Assembly: GCF_000733295.1 (NCBI RefSeq)
Contig: NZ_JPMI01000005.1
Location: 1 to 64,000 of the forward strand
Direction: 5' to 3'
Origin: Archangium violaceum Cb vi76
GTDB taxonomy: Bacteria; Myxococcota; Myxococcia; Myxococcales; Myxococcaceae
DNA length: 64,000 nucleotides
Positions 56,318-64,000 of the stretch are shown here, piece by piece (position 1 is the stretch's first letter; each line of letters begins with the position of its first letter). A model generated the notes under the pieces. It saw only the letters and a list, made by a program, of their open reading frames with translations. It was not told the DNA's origin and ran no database searches. The translations under genes were made by a program, and so were the position numbers.

Positions 56318-57319
56318 ATGCCTAGAGCCTCCGCAGGGCCGGTCCCGGTGGTGGTCATGGGGTTGGGATTCATCGGGCAGGAGATCGCCAGGGCGGCCCA
56401 GCTCTCAGCCGAGGTGGAGCTGATCGGTGCCGTGGACGCCAACCCACAGTTGGTGGGGCGTCCCCTGTCGGATGTGCTCGGGGGTCCCGCGCTGAAGGTG
56501 AAGGTGGCTGGCTCGCTGGAGGCGGCCGTGGGACGGCGCAAGGGCGCCGTGCTGCTGCATGCCACCGGCTCGCGCCTGGAGCAGGTGATGGATCAGCTGC
56601 TCGAGGCCCTCAAGCTCGGGCTGCCCATCGTCTCCACCTGTGAAGAGCTGGCCTTCCCCTTCCTCAAGTATCCCGAGCTGGCCGAGAAGCTGGACCGCGC
56701 GGCGCAAGCCGCCGGGGTGGCGGTGCTCGGCACCGGCGTCAATCCGGGCTTCGTGATGGATCGGCTGGTGGCGGTGGCGGGCCAGGCGTGCGGCCCGGTG
56801 CGCCATGCCACGGTGACGCGCGTGGTGGATGCGCGCACCCGCCGGGAAGCGCTGCAGCGCAAGGTGGGCGCCGGCCTGTCCGAGGACGAGTTCTTCGCCC
56901 TGGTGGACAAGGAGCAGATGGGGCACGTGGGGCTGGTGGAGAGCGCGGCCCTGTGCGCGCTGGGGCTCGGCATGGACTGCGACGACTTCGAGGAGGAGAT
57001 CGTCCCCGTCTTCGCCGAGGAGGACATCCTGGATGGGGCCTTCCCGGTGAAGAAGGGCCGGGTGGCGGGAATCTTCCAGTCCGCCGTGGGTCTGGAGGAA
57101 GGGCAGGAGCGGGTCCGGTTGGAGCTCACCATCGCGGTGGGGGCTGACAATCCTGGGGATCGCATCGAGATTGAGTCGGACCCGAAACTGGTGCTGGAGA
57201 TTCGCGGAGGGGTGCCCGGTGACCGGGCCACCGCCAACACGCTGGTGAACGCCGCTCCGCGCGTGACGGCCGCCGAGGCCGGTCTCTTGACCGTGCTCGA
57301 GCTACCGGCCGGTCGTTGA
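56318..57319 (+). CDS. Dihydrodipicolinate-reductase-like NAD(P)-dependent dehydrogenase
   Basis: 333 aa Rossmann-fold protein. The N-terminal nucleotide loop is VMGLGFIGQEIARAA and the acidic strand end AVDANPQLVG. The body resembles 2,4-diaminopentanoate dehydrogenase (Ord) and other DapB-like enzymes, including LGTGVNPGFVMD. The substrate is not proven by sequence. GGAGAG precedes ATG 56318. It leads an apparent operon with two hotdog-fold dehydratases, which is unusual company for an amino-acid dehydrogenase. Confidence 0.78.
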   Translation: MPRASAGPVPVVVMGLGFIGQEIARAAQLSAEVELIGAVDANPQLVGRPLSDVLGGPALKVKVAGSLEAAVGRRKGAVLLHATGSRLEQVMDQLLEALKLGLPIVSTCEELAFPFLKYPELAEKLDRAAQAAGVAVLGTGVNPGFVMDRLVAVAGQACGPVRHATVTRVVDARTRREALQRKVGAGLSEDEFFALVDKEQMGHVGLVESAALCALGLGMDCDDFEEEIVPVFAEEDILDGAFPVKKGRVAGIFQSAVGLEEGQERVRLELTIAVGADNPGDRIEIESDPKLVLEIRGGVPGDRATANTLVNAAPRVTAAEAGLLTVLELPAGR

Positions 57320-57338
57320 AGGAAAAAGGGAGAGGGAC

Positions 57339-57788
57339 ATGCTGGACAAGAACGCGATCGGCCGGGCCTCCCCGCCGTTCCTGAACGAGGTGGAGAAGGG
57401 CGCCATCCGGCGCTTCGCCGAGTCCCTCGGCGATTACAACCCCATCTATTACGACGAGGAGTATGCGCGGGCCTCGGGCTACCCCACGGTAGTGGCCCCG
57501 CCCACCTTCCCCGCGTCCTTCAGCTCGGCGGCGGATCTGCGCGAGCTGTTGGGGGTGGGCATCAAGAGCCTGCTGCACGCCGAGCAGTCCTTCGAGTACG
57601 AGCGCCCCATCTTCGCCGGTGACCGCATCTTCGTCGCCACGCGGGTGTCGGACGTGCTCGAGCGCACCGGCCCCGCGGGCAAGATGGATGTCGCCGTCAT
57701 CGAGGACGAGGGCCGGGACGAGGAAGGCAACCTCGTGTTCCGCGCCCGCCGGACGCTCATCGTCCGCGCCGCCAAGGAGAATCCGTAA
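57339..57788 (+). CDS. MaoC-like hotdog dehydratase, N-terminal type (HadA/C-like)
   Basis: 149 aa hotdog-fold subunit with FAESLGDYNPIYYDEEYARASGYPTVVAPPTFP, split across the typical MaoC_dehydrat_N region, and LLHAEQSFEYERPIFAGDRI. In mycobacteria HadA/HadC pair with HadB to form (3R)-hydroxyacyl-ACP dehydratase. Its TAA overlaps the ATG of the next gene by one base, supporting a heterodimer. Confidence 0.83.
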   Translation: MLDKNAIGRASPPFLNEVEKGAIRRFAESLGDYNPIYYDEEYARASGYPTVVAPPTFPASFSSAADLRELLGVGIKSLLHAEQSFEYERPIFAGDRIFVATRVSDVLERTGPAGKMDVAVIEDEGRDEEGNLVFRARRTLIVRAAKENP

Positions 57789-58450
57789 TGCCCGCGCGCA
57801 AGCTCTATTTCGAAGGCATCCGTGTCGGCGACGAGCTGCCGGCGCTGGCCAAGGCCCCCATCGACCGCGTGCAGCTGTCGCGCTACGCCGGTGCCTCGGG
57901 TGACTTCAACCCCGTCCACGTGGACGAGGTCTACGCCAAGAGCGTGGGCATGCCCTCCGTGTATGCCCCCGGCATGCTCGTCATGGGCATGCTGGGCCAG
58001 CTCATCAGCGACTGGGCCCGCGGCGGCCAGCTGCGCCGCTACCACGTGCGCTTCATCAAGATGGTGTGGCCCGGTGACACCGTCGTCTGCAAGGGCCGCG
58101 TGAGCGACCGGCACGGCGAGGGGGGCCGCTACTTCGTCGACGTGGAGCTGTGGGCGGAGAACCAGCGCGGTGAGCTGGTGATGAAGGGCAACTCCACCAT
58201 CCAGCTCTTCTACTCGCTGGAGGACGAGAACCGGCAGCGCGCCGGCCAGTCTCCCATCGTCGTGGACGTGCCGCGCGAGAGTCTCCTCCAGGCCTCCGCC
58301 CAGACTCCGGGTGAAGACGAGGAGGACGACGAGCGTAGGGCCGGTGCCATGTCCGGCAAGAAGACGACGGGCTCCAAGCCGGCCGCCAAGACGGCCACGG
58401 CGCCCGCTGTCTCCCAGGCCTCCGCCGCGGCGAAGAAGGCCAAGAAGTAG
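57788..58450 (+). CDS. MaoC-family hydratase (HadB-like) with Lys/Ala-rich tail
   Basis: 220 aa. Residues 1-145 are an R-specific hydratase hotdog with the catalytic pair in SGDFNPVHVDE. From about residue 160 an acidic stretch leads to a low-complexity Lys/Ala/Thr/Ser-rich tail ending KKAKK. The tail is not part of the known domain and may bind acidic partners. Likely catalytic subunit of the dehydratase pair. Confidence 0.85.
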   Translation: MPARKLYFEGIRVGDELPALAKAPIDRVQLSRYAGASGDFNPVHVDEVYAKSVGMPSVYAPGMLVMGMLGQLISDWARGGQLRRYHVRFIKMVWPGDTVVCKGRVSDRHGEGGRYFVDVELWAENQRGELVMKGNSTIQLFYSLEDENRQRAGQSPIVVDVPRESLLQASAQTPGEDEEDDERRAGAMSGKKTTGSKPAAKTATAPAVSQASAAAKKAKK

Positions 58451-58526
58451 GACTTCCCCCTTCAATCCCCTCCCTGCTGGGGCGGCGAGCAACCCTCGCC
58501 GCTCCAACGCGAAGCGTCACTTTTGA

Positions 58527-58564
58527 TTGATTCTGGAGTCAATCGGGATTGACTCTCGAATCAA
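58527..58564. promoter_or_regulatory. Tandem palindromic operator
   Basis: Two 16 bp pseudo-palindromes, TTGATTCTGGAGTCAA (58527-58542) and TTGACTCTCGAATCAA (58549-58564), both fit TTGAYTCNNGARTCAA. They start 22 bp apart, about two helical turns, and together make a larger imperfect palindrome. The second covers the -35 of the candidate promoter. Confidence 0.72.
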
Positions 58565-58576
58565 CCGACGTAACCT
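58549..58576 (+). promoter_or_regulatory. Candidate promoter of the acyl-CoA dehydrogenase gene
   Basis: TTGACT (58549-58554), a 16 bp spacer and TAACCT (58571-58576), giving a leader of about 67 nt to ATG 58650. The -35 lies inside operator site 2, so bound regulator would block polymerase. Confidence 0.5.
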
Positions 58577-58649
58577 TTGCGTGTCCCAACTGGGGCCGCG
58601 GACCGCCGATGTGGCGGCCGTGAGCCCCACCAACGTACGGGAGGGGCTC

Positions 58650-60488
<1,839 letters not shown>

Positions 60489-60538
60489 CGTCGAAGCCCG
60501 GGGCCTCCCATGCTGTTCAGGCCCACCCTCGCATCCTT

Positions 60539-60593
60539 CCCTCTCCCCTCGGGAGAGGGGCGGGGTGAGGGTATCGGGAGCCCCGGGTTGAAT
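60539..60593 (-). repeat. REP-like palindromic repeat, copy 6
   Basis: Reverse copy: CCCTCTCCCCTCGGGAGAG core, then GGGGCGGGGTGAGGGTATCG and CCCCGGGTTGAAT. It lies between the acyl-CoA dehydrogenase and pheA. Confidence 0.78.
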
Positions 60594-60664
60594 ACTTCCC
60601 GTGCGCCATCGGGGGTTCTTGAGAGAGAATCCCCGGCTTCCGTGCTCGACCGCGCTGGAGACCG

Positions 60665-61831
60665 ATGGCCACCAGGAAGACCCGAAAGCAGAAGCAGCCC
60701 GCGCCCGCCCGGCCCAAGGACTCGGGGCGGCTCCAGGAGCTGCGCCGGAAGATCGATGCGGTGGACCAGCGTCTGGTCCGGCTGCTGAACGAGCGGGCGA
60801 GCCTCGTCGTCGAGGTGGGTAAGACCAAGCGTGCCGATGGCACCCCCATCTACGCCCCGCACCGCGAGGCCGAGGTGCTGCGCAAGGTCCTGTCCTCCAA
60901 CCAGGGCCCCCTGAGCGATCGGGCCGTGGAGGGCATCTACCGTGAGCTCATGAGCGGCTCCTTCGCGCTCGAGCAGCCGCTGCGCATCGGGTACCTGGGC
61001 CCGCCCGGTTCCAACTCGCACGCCGCCGCCGTGAAGCAGTTCGGCTCCTCGGTGGACTACGAGGACCTGCGGGAGATCGGTGGCGTCTTCACCGAGGTGC
61101 GCCGCGGCCACGTCAACTACGGGCTCGTTCCCATCGAGAACTCGCTGGGCGGCGGCATCGTGGAGACGCTCGATGCCTTCAAGGCCAACGCCCAGCACAT
61201 CTCCGTCTATGGCGAGGTGCAGATCGCCGTGCACCATGCCCTGCTCGCCAACTGCCAGCCGAGCCAGGTCCGGCGCATCCACTCCAAGCCGGAGATCTTC
61301 CAGCAGTGCCGCAACTGGCTGAGCACCCAATACCCCGGCGTCGAGCTCATGCCCGCGGCCAGCAGCTCGCGCGCCGCGCAGATCGCCGCCGACGAGTGCC
61401 GCAAGGCCCTGGAGATCGGCGCCGAGCCCGGAGCGGCTGCCATCGGCACGGCGCTCGCCGGGCAGCTCTACGGGCTCAACGTCCTCTTCCCGCGCATCGA
61501 GGATGACCCGAACAACATCACCCGCTTCGTCATCATCGCCCGGCAGAACGCCCGGCCGACGGGGGATGACAAGACGTCGCTCATGTTCACCACGGACGAC
61601 AAGCCCGGCGCGCTGGTGTCGGTGCTCGGCGTCTTCCAGTCCGCCGGCATCAACCTCTCGCACATCGACAAGCGGCCGCAGGGGCGGGAGCGGTGGACCT
61701 ATACGTTCTTCGTGGACGCGCTCGGCCACCGGGATGAGCCGACGATGATCGCCGCCATCGAGCAGGCCCAGACGCACTGCCGCGAGCTCATCGTCCTGGG
61801 CAGCTACCCGCGCTCGCGCCGCATCCTGTGA
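60665..61831 (+). CDS. pheA: Bifunctional chorismate mutase/prephenate dehydratase (P-protein)
   Basis: Converts chorismate to prephenate and on to phenylpyruvate for Phe synthesis (388 aa). A Lys/Pro-rich N-terminus leads to the chorismate mutase (about 20-100, LRRKIDAVDQRLVRLLNERA), then prephenate dehydratase (about 105-290, YLGPPGSNSHAAA, VPIENSLGG and NNITRFVII with the TRF motif), and a C-terminal ACT domain (TSLMFTTDDKPGALVSVL) that would mediate Phe feedback. Confidence 0.95.
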   Translation: MATRKTRKQKQPAPARPKDSGRLQELRRKIDAVDQRLVRLLNERASLVVEVGKTKRADGTPIYAPHREAEVLRKVLSSNQGPLSDRAVEGIYRELMSGSFALEQPLRIGYLGPPGSNSHAAAVKQFGSSVDYEDLREIGGVFTEVRRGHVNYGLVPIENSLGGGIVETLDAFKANAQHISVYGEVQIAVHHALLANCQPSQVRRIHSKPEIFQQCRNWLSTQYPGVELMPAASSSRAAQIAADECRKALEIGAEPGAAAIGTALAGQLYGLNVLFPRIEDDPNNITRFVIIARQNARPTGDDKTSLMFTTDDKPGALVSVLGVFQSAGINLSHIDKRPQGRERWTYTFFVDALGHRDEPTMIAAIEQAQTHCRELIVLGSYPRSRRIL

Positions 61832-61842
61832 TGCGCATGCTT

Positions 61843-61862
61843 CCTCTCCCTCTGGGAGAGGG
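61843..61862. repeat. Isolated REP-like core
   Basis: CCTCTCCCTCTGGGAGAGGG, the palindromic core alone, directly after the pheA stop. It could serve as a transcript-end hairpin. Confidence 0.5.
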
Positions 61863-61905
61863 AACATCGGTGGCAGGCGTGCTCCAGCGGTGTTAGGTGT
61901 GCCGC

Positions 61906-62532
61906 ATGAGCGATTTCGTGACGATCCGGGTGTGGTCGGACTTCGTTTGACCCTGGTGCTACGTCGGCCTCGTGGAGGTCGAGAAGCTGAAGAAGGAATA
62001 TGACGTCCAGGTGGACTGGCGTCCGTTCTTCCTGCGCCCGGAGACACCGCCAGAGGGGCTCCCCCTGCCGGCCTACGTGCGCGAGCGGATGAAGGATCCG
62101 AACAACCCCCTCAAGCGCAGGGCGGCCGCGGCCGGGTTGACGATGGTGGAGCGCGACGTCATCCCCTCGACGCGGCGCGCGCACCAGGCGGCGGAGTTCG
62201 CCCGGGAGCAGGGGAAGCTCGAGCCCTTCCATGCGGCGGTGCTGCGGCGCTACTGGAGCGAGGGGCAGGACCTGTGGCAGTGGGACACGCTCCGGGGCGC
62301 GGCGCAGGAGGCCGGTCTGGATCCCGACGTGATGCAGCGGGCGGTGGAAGAGGGCCGCTACCAGCGGGTCGTCGAGGACGCCGTCCGTGAGGCGCAGGAG
62401 ATGGGCATCCAGGCCGTGCCCACCTTCGTGCTCGGAGATCGCTTCGCGTTGCAGGGCGCTCAGGAGTACGGCGTCTTCCAGCAGGCGATGCAGCGGCTGG
62501 GCGTCAAACCGCGCGCCTCGCGTCCGGGTTGA
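61906..62532 (+). CDS. FrnE/DsbA-family oxidoreductase, predicted selenoprotein (UPWC)
   Basis: Thioredoxin-fold DsbA-like protein of the FrnE type, 208 aa if TGA at 61948-61950 is read as selenocysteine. The frame from ATG 61906 reads SDFV-TGA-PWCYVG, so the TGA replaces exactly the first Cys of the family CPWC active site, and the frame continues for 193 codons with normal family sequence, including the cis-Pro region QAVPTFVLG. A predicted SECIS-like hairpin follows. Standard callers would start at 61972 and lose the active site. The alternative is a C-to-A mutation or assembly error of TGC. Cytosolic; substrate unknown. Confidence 0.8.
61965..61981 (+). promoter_or_regulatory. Predicted bacterial SECIS hairpin
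   Basis: CGGCCTC (61965-61971) pairs fully, with one G-U, with GAGGTCG (61975-61981) around the loop GUG. The loop begins 21 nt after the UGA and starts with G, matching the known bacterial SECIS preference (apical loop about 16-37 nt after UGA, G early in the loop). Confidence 0.6.
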
Positions 62533-62583
62533 GTGAGAATTTCCGCCCGCCTGGCAACTCGCCCGGTGGGCGCGGTGCTCCGG

Positions 62584-62589
62584 TAGAAT
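62584..62589 (+). promoter_or_regulatory. -10 element, probable leaderless start
   Basis: TAGAAT, followed by the seven bases GGGGGCC and ATG at 62597. The same -10/7 nt/ATG geometry and GGGCC sequence occur at 7402-7417. No convincing -35 was found. Confidence 0.45.
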
Positions 62590-62596
62590 GGGGGCC

Positions 62597-63241
62597 ATGC
62601 TCTTCGGAAAGAAGGAGCCGCCCACGCGTTCGGAGCTGATCGTCGAAGCGGATCGCGCTCGCTCCAAGGGCAAGCTCAAGAAGGCGATTGCCGGGTACCG
62701 CAAGGCGTTGGAGCAGGATCCGAAGGATCCGGCCGTGCACGTGAAGCTGGCGCCGCTGCTGGCCCGGGTGGACGAGGGCGAGGCCTCGCTCCAGAGCTTC
62801 CGCACGGCGGCCCAGGCGCATCTGGACAAGGGGTTCACGGACAAGGCGCTGGCCGTCTACACCCAGGCGGCGGAGACGTTCCCGACGCAGGTGCACCTCT
62901 GGCAGCAGGTGGCGCAGATGCACCTCGCCCGGGGGCGCCGCGCGGACGCGGTGAAGATGTACCTTCGGGGCCGGCTCCACCTGCGTGCCAAGAACGAGCG
63001 CCGGGAGGCCATCGCCCTGCTGAAGGAGGCGCTCGCGCTGGAGCCCACGCTCTTCGAGCCGAGGCTGGACCTGGCGCTGCTGCTGGTCCGCCATCACCTG
63101 AGGGCCGAGGCGATGGCGTTGCTCGAGCCGATGGTGAAGGCCGTGAAGGGGGCCCAACTCCGGCAGGTGCGCTGGACGATGTTCCGGGTCTCTCCGAGCC
63201 TGGGCGCGCTGTGGCGCTGGCTGCGCGCCACGCCCGGGTGA
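62597..63241 (+). CDS. TPR-repeat cytosolic protein
   Basis: 214 aa with two to three tetratricopeptide-like repeats (KKAIAGYRKALEQDPKDP and EAIALLKEALALEPTLFEP). A short basic N-terminus (MLFGKKE) and an Arg/Trp-rich C-terminus frame it. No signal peptide. ATG 62597 is preferred over 62588 because the likely -10 element covers the first ATG. Convergent with exbD. Function unknown. Confidence 0.78.
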   Translation: MLFGKKEPPTRSELIVEADRARSKGKLKKAIAGYRKALEQDPKDPAVHVKLAPLLARVDEGEASLQSFRTAAQAHLDKGFTDKALAVYTQAAETFPTQVHLWQQVAQMHLARGRRADAVKMYLRGRLHLRAKNERREAIALLKEALALEPTLFEPRLDLALLLVRHHLRAEAMALLEPMVKAVKGAQLRQVRWTMFRVSPSLGALWRWLRATPG

Positions 63242-63250
63242 CGCCAGGGC

Positions 63251-63703
63251 CTACTGCGTGTCGCGCACGCCGATGGCGAGCTGGCCGAGCCCGACGCTCT
63301 TGGCCATCTCCATCACCTGCACCACGGTGCCGTGGGGCACGCCCTCGTCGGCCTGGACGATGACCACGGTGTCCGGGTTCTCCTCCTGGGCCTTCGCGAA
63401 GGCGCGCTTGAGCTCGTCCTCGTTGACCACGTTGCCGCCCAGCACGAAGCGCCCGTCCGAGAGCACCGCCACGGAAATATCCGTGGCCCGCGCCGTCACG
63501 TCGGTGGCGCCGCCCTTGGGCAGGTTCACCTTGAGTCCTGTCTGCGCGCCACCCGGCGCCTGTTGGACGATCACCGAGCTCGTCACCATGAAGATGATGA
63601 GCAGCACCAGGAAGATGTCGGTCAGCGGGGTGATGTTGATCTCCGCGAAGCCGGCGCTCTCGCCGTCGCCCTCGGAGTCCCCCGGAATCTTGCCCATCGC
63701 CAT
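63251..63703 (-). CDS. exbD: ExbD/TolR-family biopolymer transport protein
   Basis: 150 aa. One N-terminal membrane helix with the proton-relay Asp in ITPLTDIFLVLLIIFMV, then a periplasmic domain typical of ExbD/TolR (VNLPKGGA, VVIVQADEGVPHGTVVQVM). It forms the proton-driven motor with ExbB/TolQ, whose gene lies 11 bp upstream on the same strand, energising TonB or Tol. No tonB or tolA is visible in the window. Confidence 0.9.
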   Translation of the reverse strand: MAMGKIPGDSEGDGESAGFAEINITPLTDIFLVLLIIFMVTSSVIVQQAPGGAQTGLKVNLPKGGATDVTARATDISVAVLSDGRFVLGGNVVNEDELKRAFAKAQEENPDTVVIVQADEGVPHGTVVQVMEMAKSVGLGQLAIGVRDTQ

Positions 63704-63714
63704 GGGAGTGGACC

Positions 63715-64000
63715 TCAGGCCTCCGGCTGGGAACGCGGCGCGTCCACCGGAGCCGGAGCCGTGGAAGAGGAAGCCGGGGCGCCATTCATGGGCCGCTCAC
63801 GCAGCAGCTCGGCGAACTCGTCACCCATGAGCCGCAGTTCCACGAGCACCCGCGACAGCCTCGCCTGGAAGTAGTTGTAGAAGGCCATGGCCTGCACGGC
63901 CACCAGGATGCCCACCGCCGTGGCCACCAGCGCCTCGGAGATGCCCATCATCACCGTGGCACTGCCGCCCGAGCCGCCCGCCTGCACGTCCAGGCCCAGG
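63715..64000 (-). CDS. exbB: ExbB/TolQ/MotA-family proton channel, partial
   Basis: C-terminal 94 or so residues only; the gene continues past the window end. Visible are MGISEALVATAVGILVAVQAMAFYNYF, the last membrane helix region typical of ExbB/TolQ, a charged cytosolic helix and an Ala/Pro/Ser-rich tail. The coupled exbD follows after 11 bp, confirming the pair. Confidence 0.88.
   Translation of the reverse strand, partial: LGLDVQAGGSGGSATVMMGISEALVATAVGILVAVQAMAFYNYFQARLSRVLVELRLMGDEFAELLRERPMNGAPASSSTAPAPVDAPRSQPEA

Noticed and set aside
61972-62532. FrnE gene starting at 61972 as a normal truncated CDS
   Set aside because: That start would remove the first strand and the whole CPWC-equivalent motif; the frame continues upstream through TGA to ATG 61906 with clear family sequence.

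Overview
The window is a high-GC chromosomal segment with dense genes, frequent 1-4 bp start/stop overlaps, Ser/Thr kinases carrying PEGA or membrane domains, an NtrC-type regulator, and very many small lipoproteins and outer-membrane barrels. This pattern suggests a myxobacterium, probably suborder Cystobacterineae; the assignment is inferred from gene content, not from a marker-gene comparison. No rRNA, tRNA, CRISPR array, insertion sequence or prophage was recognised.

Layout. 0.2-6 kb: a PEGA-domain Ser/Thr kinase, then two tandem, translationally coupled lysine-2,3-aminomutase-type radical SAM genes. 6-14.5 kb: small envelope genes, a sigma-region-4-like membrane protein, a SpoIID-domain protein, the queuosine pair queA-tgt, and yajC-secD-secF ending at an intrinsic terminator. 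14.5-22.5 kb: a barrel protein, recJ, a YHS-domain protein, lipoproteins, a coupled HExxH lipoprotein/barrel pair and another barrel. 22.5-31.8 kb: aspS (probably non-discriminating) with a lipid kinase, a large lipoprotein, a histidine kinase/sigma54-activator pair, and a divergent SulP transporter. 31.8-42.9 kb: serine hydrolase, amidohydrolase lipoprotein, a six-TM Ser/Thr kinase, a cyclase lipoprotein bracketed by near-identical palindromes, a membrane-tethered muramidase, DUF72, Smr and an esterase. 43-50.5 kb: an SNF2 helicase, an exported HNH nuclease with a DUF4265 partner (candidate toxin/immunity), and the zinc-ribbon/MoxR/DUF58 operon. 50.5-58.5 kb: a HEAT-cyclophilin lipoprotein, an unknown accessory pair, a TPR protein, an HD-GYP regulator, and a reductase/double-hotdog dehydratase operon. 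58.5-64 kb: acyl-CoA dehydrogenase behind a tandem operator, pheA, a selenocysteine-type FrnE/DsbA gene, a TPR gene and exbD/exbB.

The most notable observation is the gene at 61906-62532. An in-frame TGA sits exactly at the first cysteine of the CPWC thiol-disulfide active site, and a hairpin with bacterial SECIS-like geometry lies just downstream. It reads as a UPWC selenoprotein that ordinary gene calling would truncate to begin at 61972. Other notable signals are the tandem palindromic operator over the acyl-CoA dehydrogenase promoter, a dispersed REP-like repeat family in six gene gaps, the repeated palindromes around the cyclase gene, the HNH/DUF4265 pair, and two -10 elements placed exactly 7 bp before an ATG (probable leaderless mRNAs).
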